Shown: in pieces, positions 33,105 to 43,785 of the stretch | Layout: every line of letters starts with the position of its first letter | Numbering within the stretch: the stretch's first letter is position 1 | Origin: Petaurus breviceps papuanus | Lineage: Eukaryota > Chordata > Mammalia > Diprotodontia > Petauridae | Assembly (NCBI GenBank): GCA_028583685.1 | Contig: JAMXIF010000015.1 | Location: 58,958,956 to 59,022,955, forward strand | Length of the DNA stretch: 64,000 nt | Reading direction: 5' to 3' | Translations under genes and position numbers: made by a program | Notes under the pieces: generated by a model | Databases searched by the model: none | What the model was told of the DNA's origin: nothing | What the model saw: only the letters and a program-made list of their open reading frames with translations

Positions 33105-33350
33105 TTCTTTTTTTAATTTGAAATATTTTTATATTTTATTTTTTTCAATTCAATGTAAAAATAATTTTTAACATGTGTTTTTAGAATTTTGAGTTCCAAA
33201 TTCTCTTCCTCCCTTCTCTCACCTCTCCTTGAGAAAGCAAGCAATTAGATTATACGTGTGGAGTTATGCAAAACACATTTCCATATTAATCATGTTGCAA
33301 AAGAAAGCACACACCAAAACCAAAAGAAAACAAAAACAATAAAATTAGAG
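33105..33350 (-). mobile_element. L1 3' UTR fragment, minus strand
   Basis: A T-rich head is followed by TTTGAGTTCCAAATTCTCTT and CAAAACACATTTCCATATTA, the same L1 3' module as at 17,590. Confidence 0.6.
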
Positions 33351-33589
33351 TTTAGGAATATCACAACCCTTGCCCAAAGGACTGGCACATGGCAATTCTG
33401 GAGGCCTTCCCTTTTCCAGATATCTGCTATAACTCTCCACTCAAAATAGAGCAGCCAATAATTCCTTTAATTGCCTTAAATGAAATTGATCATTTCATCC
33501 TTCTGAAGGTGGAAGAACCAACAAAAAGGAGTTGCTGACTCACCACAAGGAATAACTTGCTGCTTGAGTAGAAATGACAGGAACATTGG

Positions 33590-33720
33590 CAAGAATTGTC
33601 CGATCAGTTATAGAACGTGTGATGTGGAAGGACAGGAAAGCTAGCGTGATATAGTGTATACCCTAGATTTTCTGAAAGCATGTTTCAGAGGATTCAGGGA
33701 ACCTAAATCTAAACTGTCCC
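33590..33720 (+). mobile_element. CR1/L3-like fragment
   Basis: GCGTGATATAGTGTATACCC and TAGATTTTCTGAAAGCATG resemble the RT block of CR1/L3 LINEs. It is short and diverged. Confidence 0.35.
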
Positions 33721-34549
33721 ATAGACTAAAGAAACAAAAGCTTGAGAGGAATGAGAAATTTTTAAGGATGAAATTGCAAAGATGCAGAGAAACAATCCCA
33801 ATGAGAGAGAAAATGAGGAATTATCTAAAAGAGATCAGTGTGGATACAAAGAAAACCAGCTTAGATTTTCAAAAGCCATTGAGATGATGAAAGCAAGAGG
33901 GCTTATCAGAAAGTATGAAAGTGAATGGTCCAGTGAAAATTGGAACAGGAACATCGCAGCTCAGGAGGGACTGTCAAAGGAATGTATAGACAGCAAAAAA
34001 GGAGTTTATTATTTTTAGCTCTTTGGGGGAAAAGAGGAGGATCAGAGAAAGGATAGAATGCCACTTCAGAAATTGGATTCGATGATGATGAAGAAAAGAC
34101 AGAGCTACTCAGTTACTGTTTTTCTTTTTCTGTCAAGAAGAATGATCTCTGAACTGAGGACAGAACAAAATGGGGAGTTATTACAGGATGCACAGATACA
34201 TATATAGTTTAGCTTTGTAAAGTGTGTATATTGCCCATGTAGGCAAATGGTCAGGGATATCAATGAGTTTTTGAAAATGATTTCTTTTAGGAAAATGGAA
34301 ATTAGCTGACAGTTTAGGGGATGAACCCTCTTCTCCTTCCTTCCCTTGACTCTCCTCCTACCCCCTGCACTGGCAGTGATGGCAGTGCTAGAGTGGAAGC
34401 ATTTGGGAAATTGACAATGAGATGGAACAGGTGGGATTGAAGAACCATTCTCCTGGCACTTGGCACAGGGCCTTATATGTGTCTGCATTCAATGTTTGTT
34501 GAGGGACTGTGGTGTGGGGGAGAGAGACCTGGGCACAATCTGGGAAAAG
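33721..34549. other. Intergenic, A/G-rich, unassigned
   Basis: Two overlapping plus-strand frames of 77 and 78 codons (33,654-33,887 and 33,782-34,018) are Lys/Glu-rich. They have no recognised domain. The start lies on a CR1/L3-like fragment. Confidence 0.35.
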
Positions 34550-34870
34550 GGACGGAACATTAGTTTTGGAGTCAGAAGAGTTAGGTTGGTCTCTGACTTC
34601 TGTGTAGCTTTGGGTAAGCCACTCCCCTTCTAGGCTTCAGTTTCCTTATCTGAGAAATGAAAGTTGGACTAGATGGTTCTCCCCAGTTCACAATATATGA
34701 GCCTGTGAACTTGTTGTGGGAACCTGGGTATGACACTTATTCTCTCTAGGTCTCAGTTTCCTCATCTGTAACATGGGAATAATAACAATGCCTGGATTCC
34801 CCACCTCGAAGGCTTGCTGTTAAGGATCAAATGAGAGTATGTGTGTTAGGGCATTTCCCAAACACCTTAA
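34550..34870 (+). mobile_element. Two MIR-type SINEs in tandem
   Basis: Two CORE/3' pairs occur: AGCTTTGGGTAAGCCACTCC, then GGTCTCAGTTTCCTCATCTG. Confidence 0.6.
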
Positions 34871-35244
34871 ATTTTAAAGCCAAACCTTCAATCTCTTCAT
34901 GAAAGCCAGCTCCTTGTTGACTACTCTTGCCTCCTGAGTAGATTTCCTCACCACTTCTGGCTACTACTTCCTGAACTCTCAAAAAAATGTGAACTTTTTC
35001 ATTACCTTGCATCAGTGATTCTGTTCAAATGGTCTTAGGCAAGAGTGGGGTTTCATGGAAGTCACATGAAGACCAGACAGTATCCATTGTTTAACTTCCT
35101 CTCTCAGCTGCCACTGGCAAAAAAAAAAAAAAAAAGCCTGGGATTTTCTCATATGCTGTTGTCCCTTTGAAGCAGAGGTGTCTATTGTCTCTGTTAAGCC
35201 AGCTTTGGTCTTCCCTCCTGCGTTGAAGACAGGAATAATTGTTT

Positions 35245-35410
35245 GTAGACTTAGAGCCAGAAACAACTCTAGAAGCCATTGAGTCTAACCATTCATTTTA
35301 GAGATGAGGAAAACTGAGGTTCAGAGAGGTTTATTATTTTGCCCAAAGCCGCACAGGAAGTAATCATCAAAGCTGGCATTCAAACATAGGTTCTCTGACT
35401 CCAGAACCTT
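35245..35410 (-). mobile_element. MIR-type SINE
   Basis: TTTTAGAGATGAGGAAAACT and GCCCAAAGCCGCACAGGAAG are the antisense marks. Confidence 0.6.
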
Positions 35411-36079
35411 TTCTTTTTTCCTGGTCCCATGACTGTTCTAGGATTTTTTTTCTCTGTTACCAGTGGAATTCCCTCAGAAAAGGTATGGAGCCATTTGTTG
35501 AAAATTCTAAGCAAGTCTGTGTTTTCCTGTACTTCTGGGTGTGACTCTGCAACTTCAAAAGGATGTGTCCAGACAGTCTGGGAAAGATTGTCTCTCAAAT
35601 TCCAGGTTGTGTACACGGTCCTGTTCTAAAGTGTTTGACCTTATTGCTTTGAAACTACAGGAGCAAAAGAGAAGAAGAATCAGTGTCCTGGGTCTCCTCC
35701 ATCTCCCTGTCTGTGATTTTATTTTTAGAGTAGTGATAGCAGTAGCTGGATCAGGAGCCAGAGCAATGAGGAGAGATGGACAGAACAATACTCTTCTGTG
35801 ATCTAGCAGCTCCCACACAGTGACAGATGCTTGCAAAATGTAAGGAAATTCAAAGCAAGATGGGATATTATTTCACCTCTAATATTTGTTTTGTGAGGGT
35901 GGGCAAAGTAATAGGGACTGGGATTCCTTGACTTGGTAGAGATTTCTCATCCTTGAGGGCATTTTTAGTCATTTTAAGGATCTTTTTTTTTCTTTTTAAA
36001 TCAAGACCTTTGATTTTTCCAATGAAGGGGATCCCCTGTGTGGAAACCCTTTCTTTGCATGCGGATTGACATCTCATTA

Positions 36080-36330
36080 ACAACTTATAAAGAATTACCT
36101 GGGCCTCTGAGAGGCTAAGTGATTTGTCCTTGATCACATAGATAGCATATGTTAGAGGCAGGACCTGGACCCAAGTCATCTCGACTCCAAAGTAGGTCCT
36201 CTAATTATTATGTCACAATGCCCTTCATAGGATCATATGCAGATCTGAGGCTGACAGATTTAGGGCTGGAATGGACCTTAGAGGTTACCAAGTCCAACCC
36301 CTACATTTTACATATAGTGCTCTATTCATT
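36080..36330 (-). mobile_element. MIR-type SINE pieces
   Basis: GAGGCTAAGTGATTTGTCC and GGACCTTAGAGGTTACCAAG are visible. Confidence 0.5.
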
Positions 36331-36674
36331 CTATCTGCCCTTCTCTGGCCCTGGGGAGTGGTGGGGATGTGGCTGATTTGTGGTTACTGGAAGGAACAGA
36401 AGCCACAGCTGTAAGGGCAGAAATGCTTATGCTCAGTGTTAGATACCTGGGTGCTTGTCTGTCAGCTTCTCCTTACCAGAGCCAGCCTTTGGGTCTGTCC
36501 ATACTCTATGAATGATGAGCTAGTTGCAATCAGGGCAGTCCCAAATTAAGAAAAGCTCATGCTTGCTTCTGAGTCCCTGTACCCTCATCCCATCAGTCCA
36601 AGATGGAGAATCCTGCCAGGATTTTTACCTTGTCATCTGATGGCCAATCTGGATGGATACATGAGTACAATGTT

Positions 36675-36860
36675 GAATTTTAAAAACTTTAATATTTTCC
36701 CCCAACTACATGTAAAGCAGTGCTTTTTTAAAAATTTTGAGTTCTAAATTGTTCTAAATTCTCTCTCTCCCTCACTTACTTCTCTCTCCCCCCCCCCCCA
36801 CATACACATTGAAAAGGCAAGCAATTTGACATAGGTTATACATGGTACAACACTGAATTT
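36675..36860 (-). mobile_element. L1 3' UTR fragment, minus strand
   Basis: The L1 3' module carries CCCCCAACTACATGTAAAGC and GGCAAGCAATTTGACATAGG. It includes a C-run. Confidence 0.6.
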
Positions 36861-36869
36861 TAAACTGTG

Positions 36870-37970
36870 TTGTGTTTCCTCTCCCTTGATCATTCAAAGA
36901 AGGATTGCATCAGGAATTTCTTAGAATGCCTGAATTTGAGGTAGATACTATGTCTGGATCTCCCAGGGCTTATTTTTGTTCACAGAATATCTTGTGATTA
37001 CAAGTTATTTTCTTATTAATTTGTGCTGCTTATTCCCATATAGAGCTTATGCCAAGAGTAAAAGCACTGCATATAATATCCAAAAAATAATTGTCCTCAG
37101 TAATCTCTGCCTATGTGACTAGACTTTCACTGAAATTATAGCAAGTCAGGAAGGAGATACAGTTTGGCCAGTGGAGAGAGGCTCTTTGGTAATTTCTTTT
37201 GGTAATTTTAATCCCAGCTCCTTTGACCTCCAGAATATCATATTACAAGCCCTTCATTCCCTCAGTGTAGAAGCTGCCAGATCCTGTGTTATCCTGATTG
37301 TGTTTCCACAATATCCAAATTTTTCTTCCTGGCTGCTTGTAATATTTTCTCCTTGATCTAGGAATTCCGGAACCTGACTATAATATTCCTACAGATTTTC
37401 TTTTTGGGATCTTTTTCAGGTAATTTCTGAAATAGTCAAAGTTGCTCTTTTACAGAGTGAGGGATAAGTCATTGACTATGAGAACTAGAGAGAACTTGAG
37501 ATTTAATTCAGCATCTCTTTCCAGCAGGGGCTGTAGTGCAAATCACCAGGATAAGCACAGGACTCTCCAGGACCCAGATGCCTCAAAAGTGAGCAGGAGT
37601 CACTGTCACCAATGGCAAAATATAGTTGAAGGAATTGAAGCCCAGGGAGGTGAAGTGACTTATTTGGAGAGGCAGAATCAAGGCTAGAAAAATGATTGTA
37701 AGGGCCAGAAGGTGGAGAAGGTTATGGGGCAGCCCATCAGCCCCATCTTCTGTTCTCTCTAAAATCATTTCTGAACTCAGGTGTGGCTATAAAAGCACTG
37801 CAGTTTCTACAATGAAATTCAACCTCCTTTCTTCCTCCGATTTAATTCTAGGTGTGTCTCACTGTCCACATATAGTGCCTGGAAGTAGGCACTGATATTA
37901 GATCAATGGACTGCCCTTTCAACTATAATACCATAGTATGAGTGATAAACATTCTTCATCCATTTATGTG
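36870..37970. other. Intergenic, unassigned
   Basis: There is no gene or clear repeat apart from short MIR-like traces. Confidence 0.4.
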
Positions 37971-37977
37971 TAAACAT

Positions 37978-37978
<1 letters not shown>

Positions 37979-38016
<38 letters not shown>
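37979..38016. repeat. (GT)n microsatellite
   Basis: A pure GT run ends 10 bp before the LTR at 38,026. Confidence 0.97.
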
Positions 38017-38018
<2 letters not shown>

Positions 38019-38025
38019 GTCAAAC

Positions 38026-38888
38026 TGATGGGGGATGGCAATAGGTTATACAGGAACTCTGATCCTTATCAAAGACCAGAATGCCTGCCATTCAGTCTGG
38101 AAAAGAATTCCATAGGCCCAAACAGACTTGGAGTCAGAATTGTAAAAGTTTATTGTACACTTTATAGCAGGCAAGAGTTCTTAGAGAACCTGCAAACTTA
38201 AAGAAGACATAGGCATAGTTTTTAAGGAGTTGAGGCAATTAATCAGATGTCAATTATGCTAACTAGGTGAGTAAGGGTGGGATTAAGGAGGAGTTAAGGA
38301 GTGGTCATTGATTAAAGGAACATGAAATTGACATTCAACTGCACAGGTGTATTGCCCATAATTCATTGGGAAATAGCTCAAGGTGGGGCTATCTGGGGGT
38401 GTGGTTTTAGGCCTAAACTGTCACTAAGTCAGCTAGCAGTCAAGGGCTGACTGAGAAGTGCCTAGTCTGCCACCCATCAGTGTCATGTTTGACAAGATGG
38501 ATGTTGGGAATGAAGGCTAACGGAGCCTCAGTATGTGTATAATTGGCTAAGGAGTTAACCTATAGATAGGGCATTAAAGGATTCATAGGTCCAGCTGGCC
38601 CACTTTACTAAGGGGAGATTAACATATGCCTAAGCTAAAATGTTAATAGATGGTTTAGTGAAAGATTCATAGGTGTATTGTTCCAAGCAGAAATAAACAG
38701 TTCATGAGTTGTTGCTGGGCAGAGTGCTGGCAGGGGGAAGGGGCAGAGTTAATGCTGTGAGGTGTTGGGGGGGGGAGGCAGGGGTGGAATGGGGGGGAGT
38801 GTGATTTTACAGACTGGTTTTACAAATTGATTTTACAAACTGATGTTACAGACTGATATTACAGACATAGATCCCAAGCACCCCATCA
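38026..38888 (-). mobile_element. LTR fossil with TGATGGGG/CCCCATCA ends
   Basis: An 863-bp element is bounded by 8-bp terminal inverted repeats TGATGGGG and CCCCATCA. An antisense AATAAA (38,149-38,154) lies about 125 bp inside its left end, as expected for an LTR read on the minus strand. The U3 end carries short TTTTACAAATTGA-type repeats and a G-rich tract. No viral internal sequence adjoins it. A related fragment ends at 30,504. Confidence 0.6.
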
Positions 38889-39188
38889 AAGCCTTTCAAG
38901 TGATCACCAGCCTCATTGAGAAGCCCTTGTAGTATGGACAAGAAACTTTTATGTCTCTTCCTGATCTTTCATAAAATAAGTTCTTTACTTTTACTTTATT
39001 TTGTTCTTATTGCAAGCCAACTGTATCTTGAACATGGCTTCTGTGGTTCTCAAAACTATCATCCTAATGCCAATGGAGCTAGATAGAGAAAAGGTTAATG
39101 TCAAACTTTGATGAAAGTGATTTCTGTTTATATTTATAGAATCCTAGCATTGGAAGGGATTCTGAAAGTTATCTAGTCCAGTCCCTTT

Positions 39189-39979
39189 TTTTAAATCAAA
39201 TGCTTTATTAACTTATAGTTTACATCATTCATTACTACAAGATTTTGAGTTACAAATTTTCTCCCCGTTTTCCCCCTACCCACCGCCCCAAAATAGCGAT
39301 CCCACTGGATATCCCCTCCTCCAATCTGCTCTCTCCCATATCTTCTCCCATACCCCCTCTGACTTTCCAGTAGGGCACGGTGGATCTCTATGCCCCAGTG
39401 CCTGTATATCTTATTTCCCAGTTACATGTAAAATAATATTAATAATAGTATATATGTATGTATATTTTAAACATTTGATTTTAAAGCTTTGAATTCTAGA
39501 TTCATTCCCTTCCTCCCTTGTCACCCACCCTTACTGGGAAGATAAGCAGTTCAATATAGTTTGTACAAGTGTAGCTATGCAAAATGTTTCCATAGTGGAT
39601 ATGTTGTAAAAGACTGACTATATTTCCCTCCCTTCTATCCCGCCTCCCACTTGTTCTATTCTCTACTTTGACCCTGTCCCTTTTCAAAAGTGGGTGCTTC
39701 CAACTTCCCTCCCTCCCAGCCTGCCCTCCCAAGTCCCTCCAGCAGGTGGATGATCAGGCCACCCTGGGGCTAAGACCTCTGGTTCCCAGGGGGCTGGGCT
39801 CCGCTGCCAGAGCACTGCTCTGGTAACTTCCTGCTGGCCCACCAGGCTGTCCTCAGTGAGAGGTTAGATTTTCTGTGTCATTTTGTGGGTTCTGTAGCTC
39901 CAAGCTTGTTCAAAATCACCTTTTACATGAATTGGAGGAGGTGGGGGCTGGAATCTCATGGAAGTCCTGTTTCTATTCC
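39189..39979 (-). mobile_element. 5'-truncated L1-type insertion with perfect TSD
   Basis: A 791-bp insertion opens with a T-run (the poly(A) tail on the other strand) and reads as an L1-type 3' end on the minus strand. It is flanked by an exact 16-bp duplication, CTAGTCCAGTCCCTTT, at 39,173-39,188 and 39,980-39,995. Its first 250 bp match the element at 18,056. The intact duplication marks it as one of the younger insertions here. Confidence 0.8.
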
Positions 39980-40264
39980 CTAGTCCAGTCCCTTTGATGG
40001 AATCCTAATAAAGTTGCCTCAGCCCCAATATTCTAACTTTCTTATGGACCTCACTGAATAGCAAGCATGTCCTGATTTAACTACACAGTCTAGCTTTATC
40101 TATACCACAGGCCTCCATATTCAATAATAAGCCTTACTGAACAGCAGGCCTACTGCCCCTACCTAGCCACTGACCCCCTGACTCAATGTCCTAACTTCCT
40201 CATGTATGCCTCACTAGAACAGCAGGTGTGTTCATGAAGTCATGCCCCACTAGAATATCTGTCT

Positions 40265-40874
40265 ATGTGATGGAATCCTAGCCACTGCCACTGGCCCCAG
40301 ACCCATTCCTCATGTTCCTTACAGAAACAGCAGGTGTGTCCATGCACTCAACCACAGTCACATCCATCCAATCTCAGACAGGACCATAGCAATCAACCAA
40401 TAAGAAAACAGCACCACCAGGATGCCCAAGCAAGATGTGGACCCCAAAACAATAGAAGGGACTTTCCCTTAGTAGACACCTGCACAGTAATAACAAAAGT
40501 TGTCCTTTATAAACTTATGATGTAGAGAGGCTTATTAAAATATCATTATCATACATACATACCCGCCCACAATGTTTTTTTTTTGTATGCATTGTGGGTA
40601 ATTGCATGCACAGTTCCACTGAGGCTGAGACCCCACCTCTATTAACTAATCCCTTGACAAGCCCCTCCTGCCTTCTTTAATATTCATAATTTCATGATCA
40701 GCAGTTGTGTAATCAGCATCACTGCACTATAAAATTGCCTATCTTGTGTTACTTAAGTTGCCACTTCCTCTTGGAACTCAGCCCACTGGGGAGGTATCAT
40801 TCTCAATAAATGCCTTTGTTTGGTTTGGAGATGGTCTGAATCTGTGAATTCATTCAAGATGACCCCCCACAACA
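40265..40874 (+). mobile_element. LTR fossil, plus strand
   Basis: It has LTR layout: a TATA box (TATAAAA at 40,728), then AATAAA at 40,805 about 75 bp later in a CTCAATAAATGCC context, and a CA end near 40,874. The start is approximate and no clear duplication was found. No internal viral region is evident. Confidence 0.5.
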
Positions 40875-40999
40875 TGCCATGAAAGCACATCCCCTCATCT
40901 CATGCATTAATTCCTCTATAGACTCCCCATTGAGGGCTTCTGTTGCATAAGCAATATTTATCACTTTATATCAACAGACACTTTTTTGTCATCTTGAAA

Positions 41000-41611
41000 T
41001 GTGTCTTTTTTTCTTTTCTTTTTTTTAAATTAATTTGTTTTCTTTTACTTTACAATATTCAGTTCCACATTCCCTTGAGTTTCAAATTTTCTTGCCCTTC
41101 CCTCTCCTCCCGCCCCCCTCCTCCCCCAATGGCGGCATGCTATCAAATATAGGATCTGCAAATACCTTCACATTAGACATTAGTCAGGTTGTATAGAAAG
41201 ATTATAACTGATGGAATGAACAATGGGAAAGAGGAAACAAAACAAAACAAGAAAAAGAAAGAGAACAGGTAGTTTGCTTCAATCTGCATTTGAACTCTGT
41301 AGTTCTATCTCTGGGTATGGACATCTCTTTCCATCATGAGTCTCTTGGAGTTGTCTTATAACCTTGCATTGCTGAGAAGAGTCCAGTCTATCAAAGTTGG
41401 TCATTACACATACATTGTGTCTGTAATTGTGTACAAATTTCTCCTGGTTCTGCTCGTTTCACTCAACATTAGTTTGTATAAGTCTCTCCAGGTTATTTTG
41501 AAATCCGTCTACTCCTCATTTTTTATAGCACAATAGTTTAGTCATTCCCCAATTGATGGGCATCCCCTTGATTTCCAATTCTTTGCCACCACAAAAAGAG
41601 CTGCTGTAAAT
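41000..41611 (-). mobile_element. L1 3' end, minus strand
   Basis: A T-rich head at 41,000-41,030 is followed by the reverse complement of a marsupial L1 3' UTR and distal ORF2 downstream region, with the hallmark CCAATTGATGGGCATCCCC. It is joined abruptly to the plus-strand L1 at about 41,612, giving a head-to-head L1 pair. Confidence 0.7.
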
Positions 41612-43740
41612 ATTATATGTAATGGGGATAAGCTAGAAGCATTTCCAGTAAGATCAGGGGTGAAAAAGGATGTCCACTATGACCTCTCATTCAATTTGGT
41701 ACTAGAAATGTTAGCAGTAGCAATAAAAGAAGAAAAAGAAATTGAAAGAATCAAATTAGGCAAAGAAAAGACTAAGCTGTCACCCTTTGCAGATGATATG
41801 ATGATATACTTAGAGAATCCTAGAGAATCAAGTAAAAAATTACTTGAGATAATGTAATGGGAATGTAAATTTGAAGATCTTCCCTGCCCCTAGGCTAAAG
41901 TGCACCTGGAGCCTGGGGTGGGAGGCTTGTTTTTCAGTAGATACTTTTTGATTGGCCAGTGGGTCAATAAGGTTGTTACATTCTCTGAGCCAGGAGAAGG
42001 CTATATAAACCCTGATGTGTAGCTTTGTTTTGGGGCTCACTTTGAAAAGTGTTCTGTGATTTGGTCAGATGAAACTCTGGGAAGCCGTTGTCCAGAGCCC
42101 CCCAGCTTTGAAACCCAGAAGTTGATTTGGTATGGATTTAATGGTTGGACAGTTTGGAAAACTGTCTACTTGATCTGTTTCTCTGTCTTGATAATTCTGT
42201 CTGTATATTCTGAAGTTCGGGGTGCTGACCTTTTTCCCCTGAACTAGGTAAACAATACATATTTGACTGATTAAAGTAAGCTTGTTAACCCATTTTGAGT
42301 TGCTTTCCTTTATCAAAGCAGATCCAAGAATCTGTGTTGGCAGCCACCCCGGGGTGCTTGCTGCTACAGATAATAAATAAATTTGGCAAAGTTGCAGGAT
42401 ATAAAATGTAAACCCACATAAATCCTTAGCATTCCTATATATGTCTAACAGAATCCAACAGCAAGAGATATAAAGAGAAATCCCATTTAAAGTTACTGTA
42501 GACATTATAAAATATTTGGGAATCTACCTGCCAAAACAAACCCAGGACCTATACAAACACAACTACCAAACACTTTTCATACAAATAAAGTCAGATCTAA
42601 CTAATTGGAAAAACATCAGTTGCTCATGGCTGGGTCGAATTAATATAATAAAAATGACAATTTTACCTAAATTAAATTACACATTTAGTGCCATACCAAT
42701 CAATCTACCAAAAAATTACTTTATAGATCTAGAAAAAATAGTAACAAAATTCATTTAGAAGAACAAAAGGACCAGAATATCAAGGGAATTAATGAAAAGA
42801 AATGCTAGGGAAGGTAGCCTAGCCATACCAGATTTTAATCTGTATTATAAAACAGCAGTCATCAAAACTACTTGGTACTGGCTGAGGAATAGAATAGTGG
42901 ATCAGTGGAATAGATTGGGTACACAAGACTCAGCAGTCAATGACCATAATAATGTATTGTTTGGTAAACCCAAAGATCCCAGTTTTGGGGATAAGAACTC
43001 ACTATTTGACAAAAACTTCTGGGAAAACTGGAATATAGTATGGCAGAAACTGGGTATAGACCAATATCTAACACCATATACTAAAATAAAGTTGAAATGA
43101 GTGTCTAATCTAGGTATAAAGGCTGATACTGTAAGCAATCTGGGAAAGCAAGGAATAGTTTGCCTGTCAGATTTATGGAAAAGGGAAGATTTTATGACCA
43201 AATAAGATTTAGGGAGCATTATAAAATTCAAAATGGATAATTTTGATTACATTAAAGGGAAAAGTTTCTGTACAAACAAAGCCAATGTAACCTAGATTAA
43301 CAGGGAAGTGGAAAATTGGGAAAGAATTTTTATAACCAGGGTCTCTGATAAAGGCCTCATTTCTAAAATATACAAAGAATTGAGTCAAATCTATAAGAAT
43401 ACAAGTCATTCCCCAATTGATAATGGTCAAAGGATATGGGCAGTTTTCAGAGGAAGAAATTAAAGATATCTATAAGCATATGGAAAAAATGCTCTAAATC
43501 ACTATTGAATAGAGAAATGCAAATCAAAACAACTCTGAGGTACCACATCTCACCAGTCAGATTGGCTAAGATGATAAAACAGGAAAATGACAAATGCTAG
43601 AGAGGATGTGGAAAAATTGGAGCACTAATGCATTGTTGGTAGAGTTGTGAACTGATCAAGCCTTTCTGGAGAGCAAATACCACTTCTAGGGTTGTATCCC
43701 AAAGAGATCATAGAAGTGGGAAGAGGCCCCATATGAACAA
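41612..43740 (+). mobile_element. L1 LINE, ORF2 middle to 3' part, plus strand
   Basis: The region encodes L1 ORF2 peptides in order: the RT motif FADDMMIYLENP at about 41,790, then INIIKMTILPKLNYTFSAIP at about 42,640. DFNLYYKTAVIKTTWYW and RIVDQWNRLGTQDS follow at 42,840-42,930, and then the ORF2 C-terminal region and beyond to 43,740. The frame from 42,516 to 43,100 is broken by a stop at about 42,757. The element is 5' truncated and lacks the endonuclease. It is interrupted by the solo LTR at 41,853-42,368. Confidence 0.85.
41853..42368 (+). mobile_element. Solo LTR (endogenous retrovirus fossil) inside an L1
   Basis: A 516-bp element begins TGTAATGG and ends GCTGCTACA. It is flanked by a perfect 5-bp duplication GATAA (41,848-41,852 and 42,369-42,373). 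It has a TATA-like box (CTATATAAA near 42,000) and a polyadenylation-like region near 42,270. No internal viral region is present, so it is a solo LTR left by recombination. It interrupts the reverse-transcriptase region of a plus-strand L1 and is therefore younger than that L1. The exact duplication suggests a fairly recent insertion. Confidence 0.85.
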
Positions 43741-43785
43741 AATGTGTCTTTTTTTGCATGTTATTAAAGCTAATTTTTAGATAAA

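Noticed and set aside
33654-34018. Lys/Glu-rich overlapping frames as a small gene
   Set aside because: Two shifted frames overlap, there is no recognised domain, and the start lies on a CR1/L3-like fragment.
30330-38888. Possible single provirus flanked by the two related LTRs
   Set aside because: The 7.5 kb between them holds MIR, SINE, L1 and unique sequence and no viral region, so they are independent fossils.
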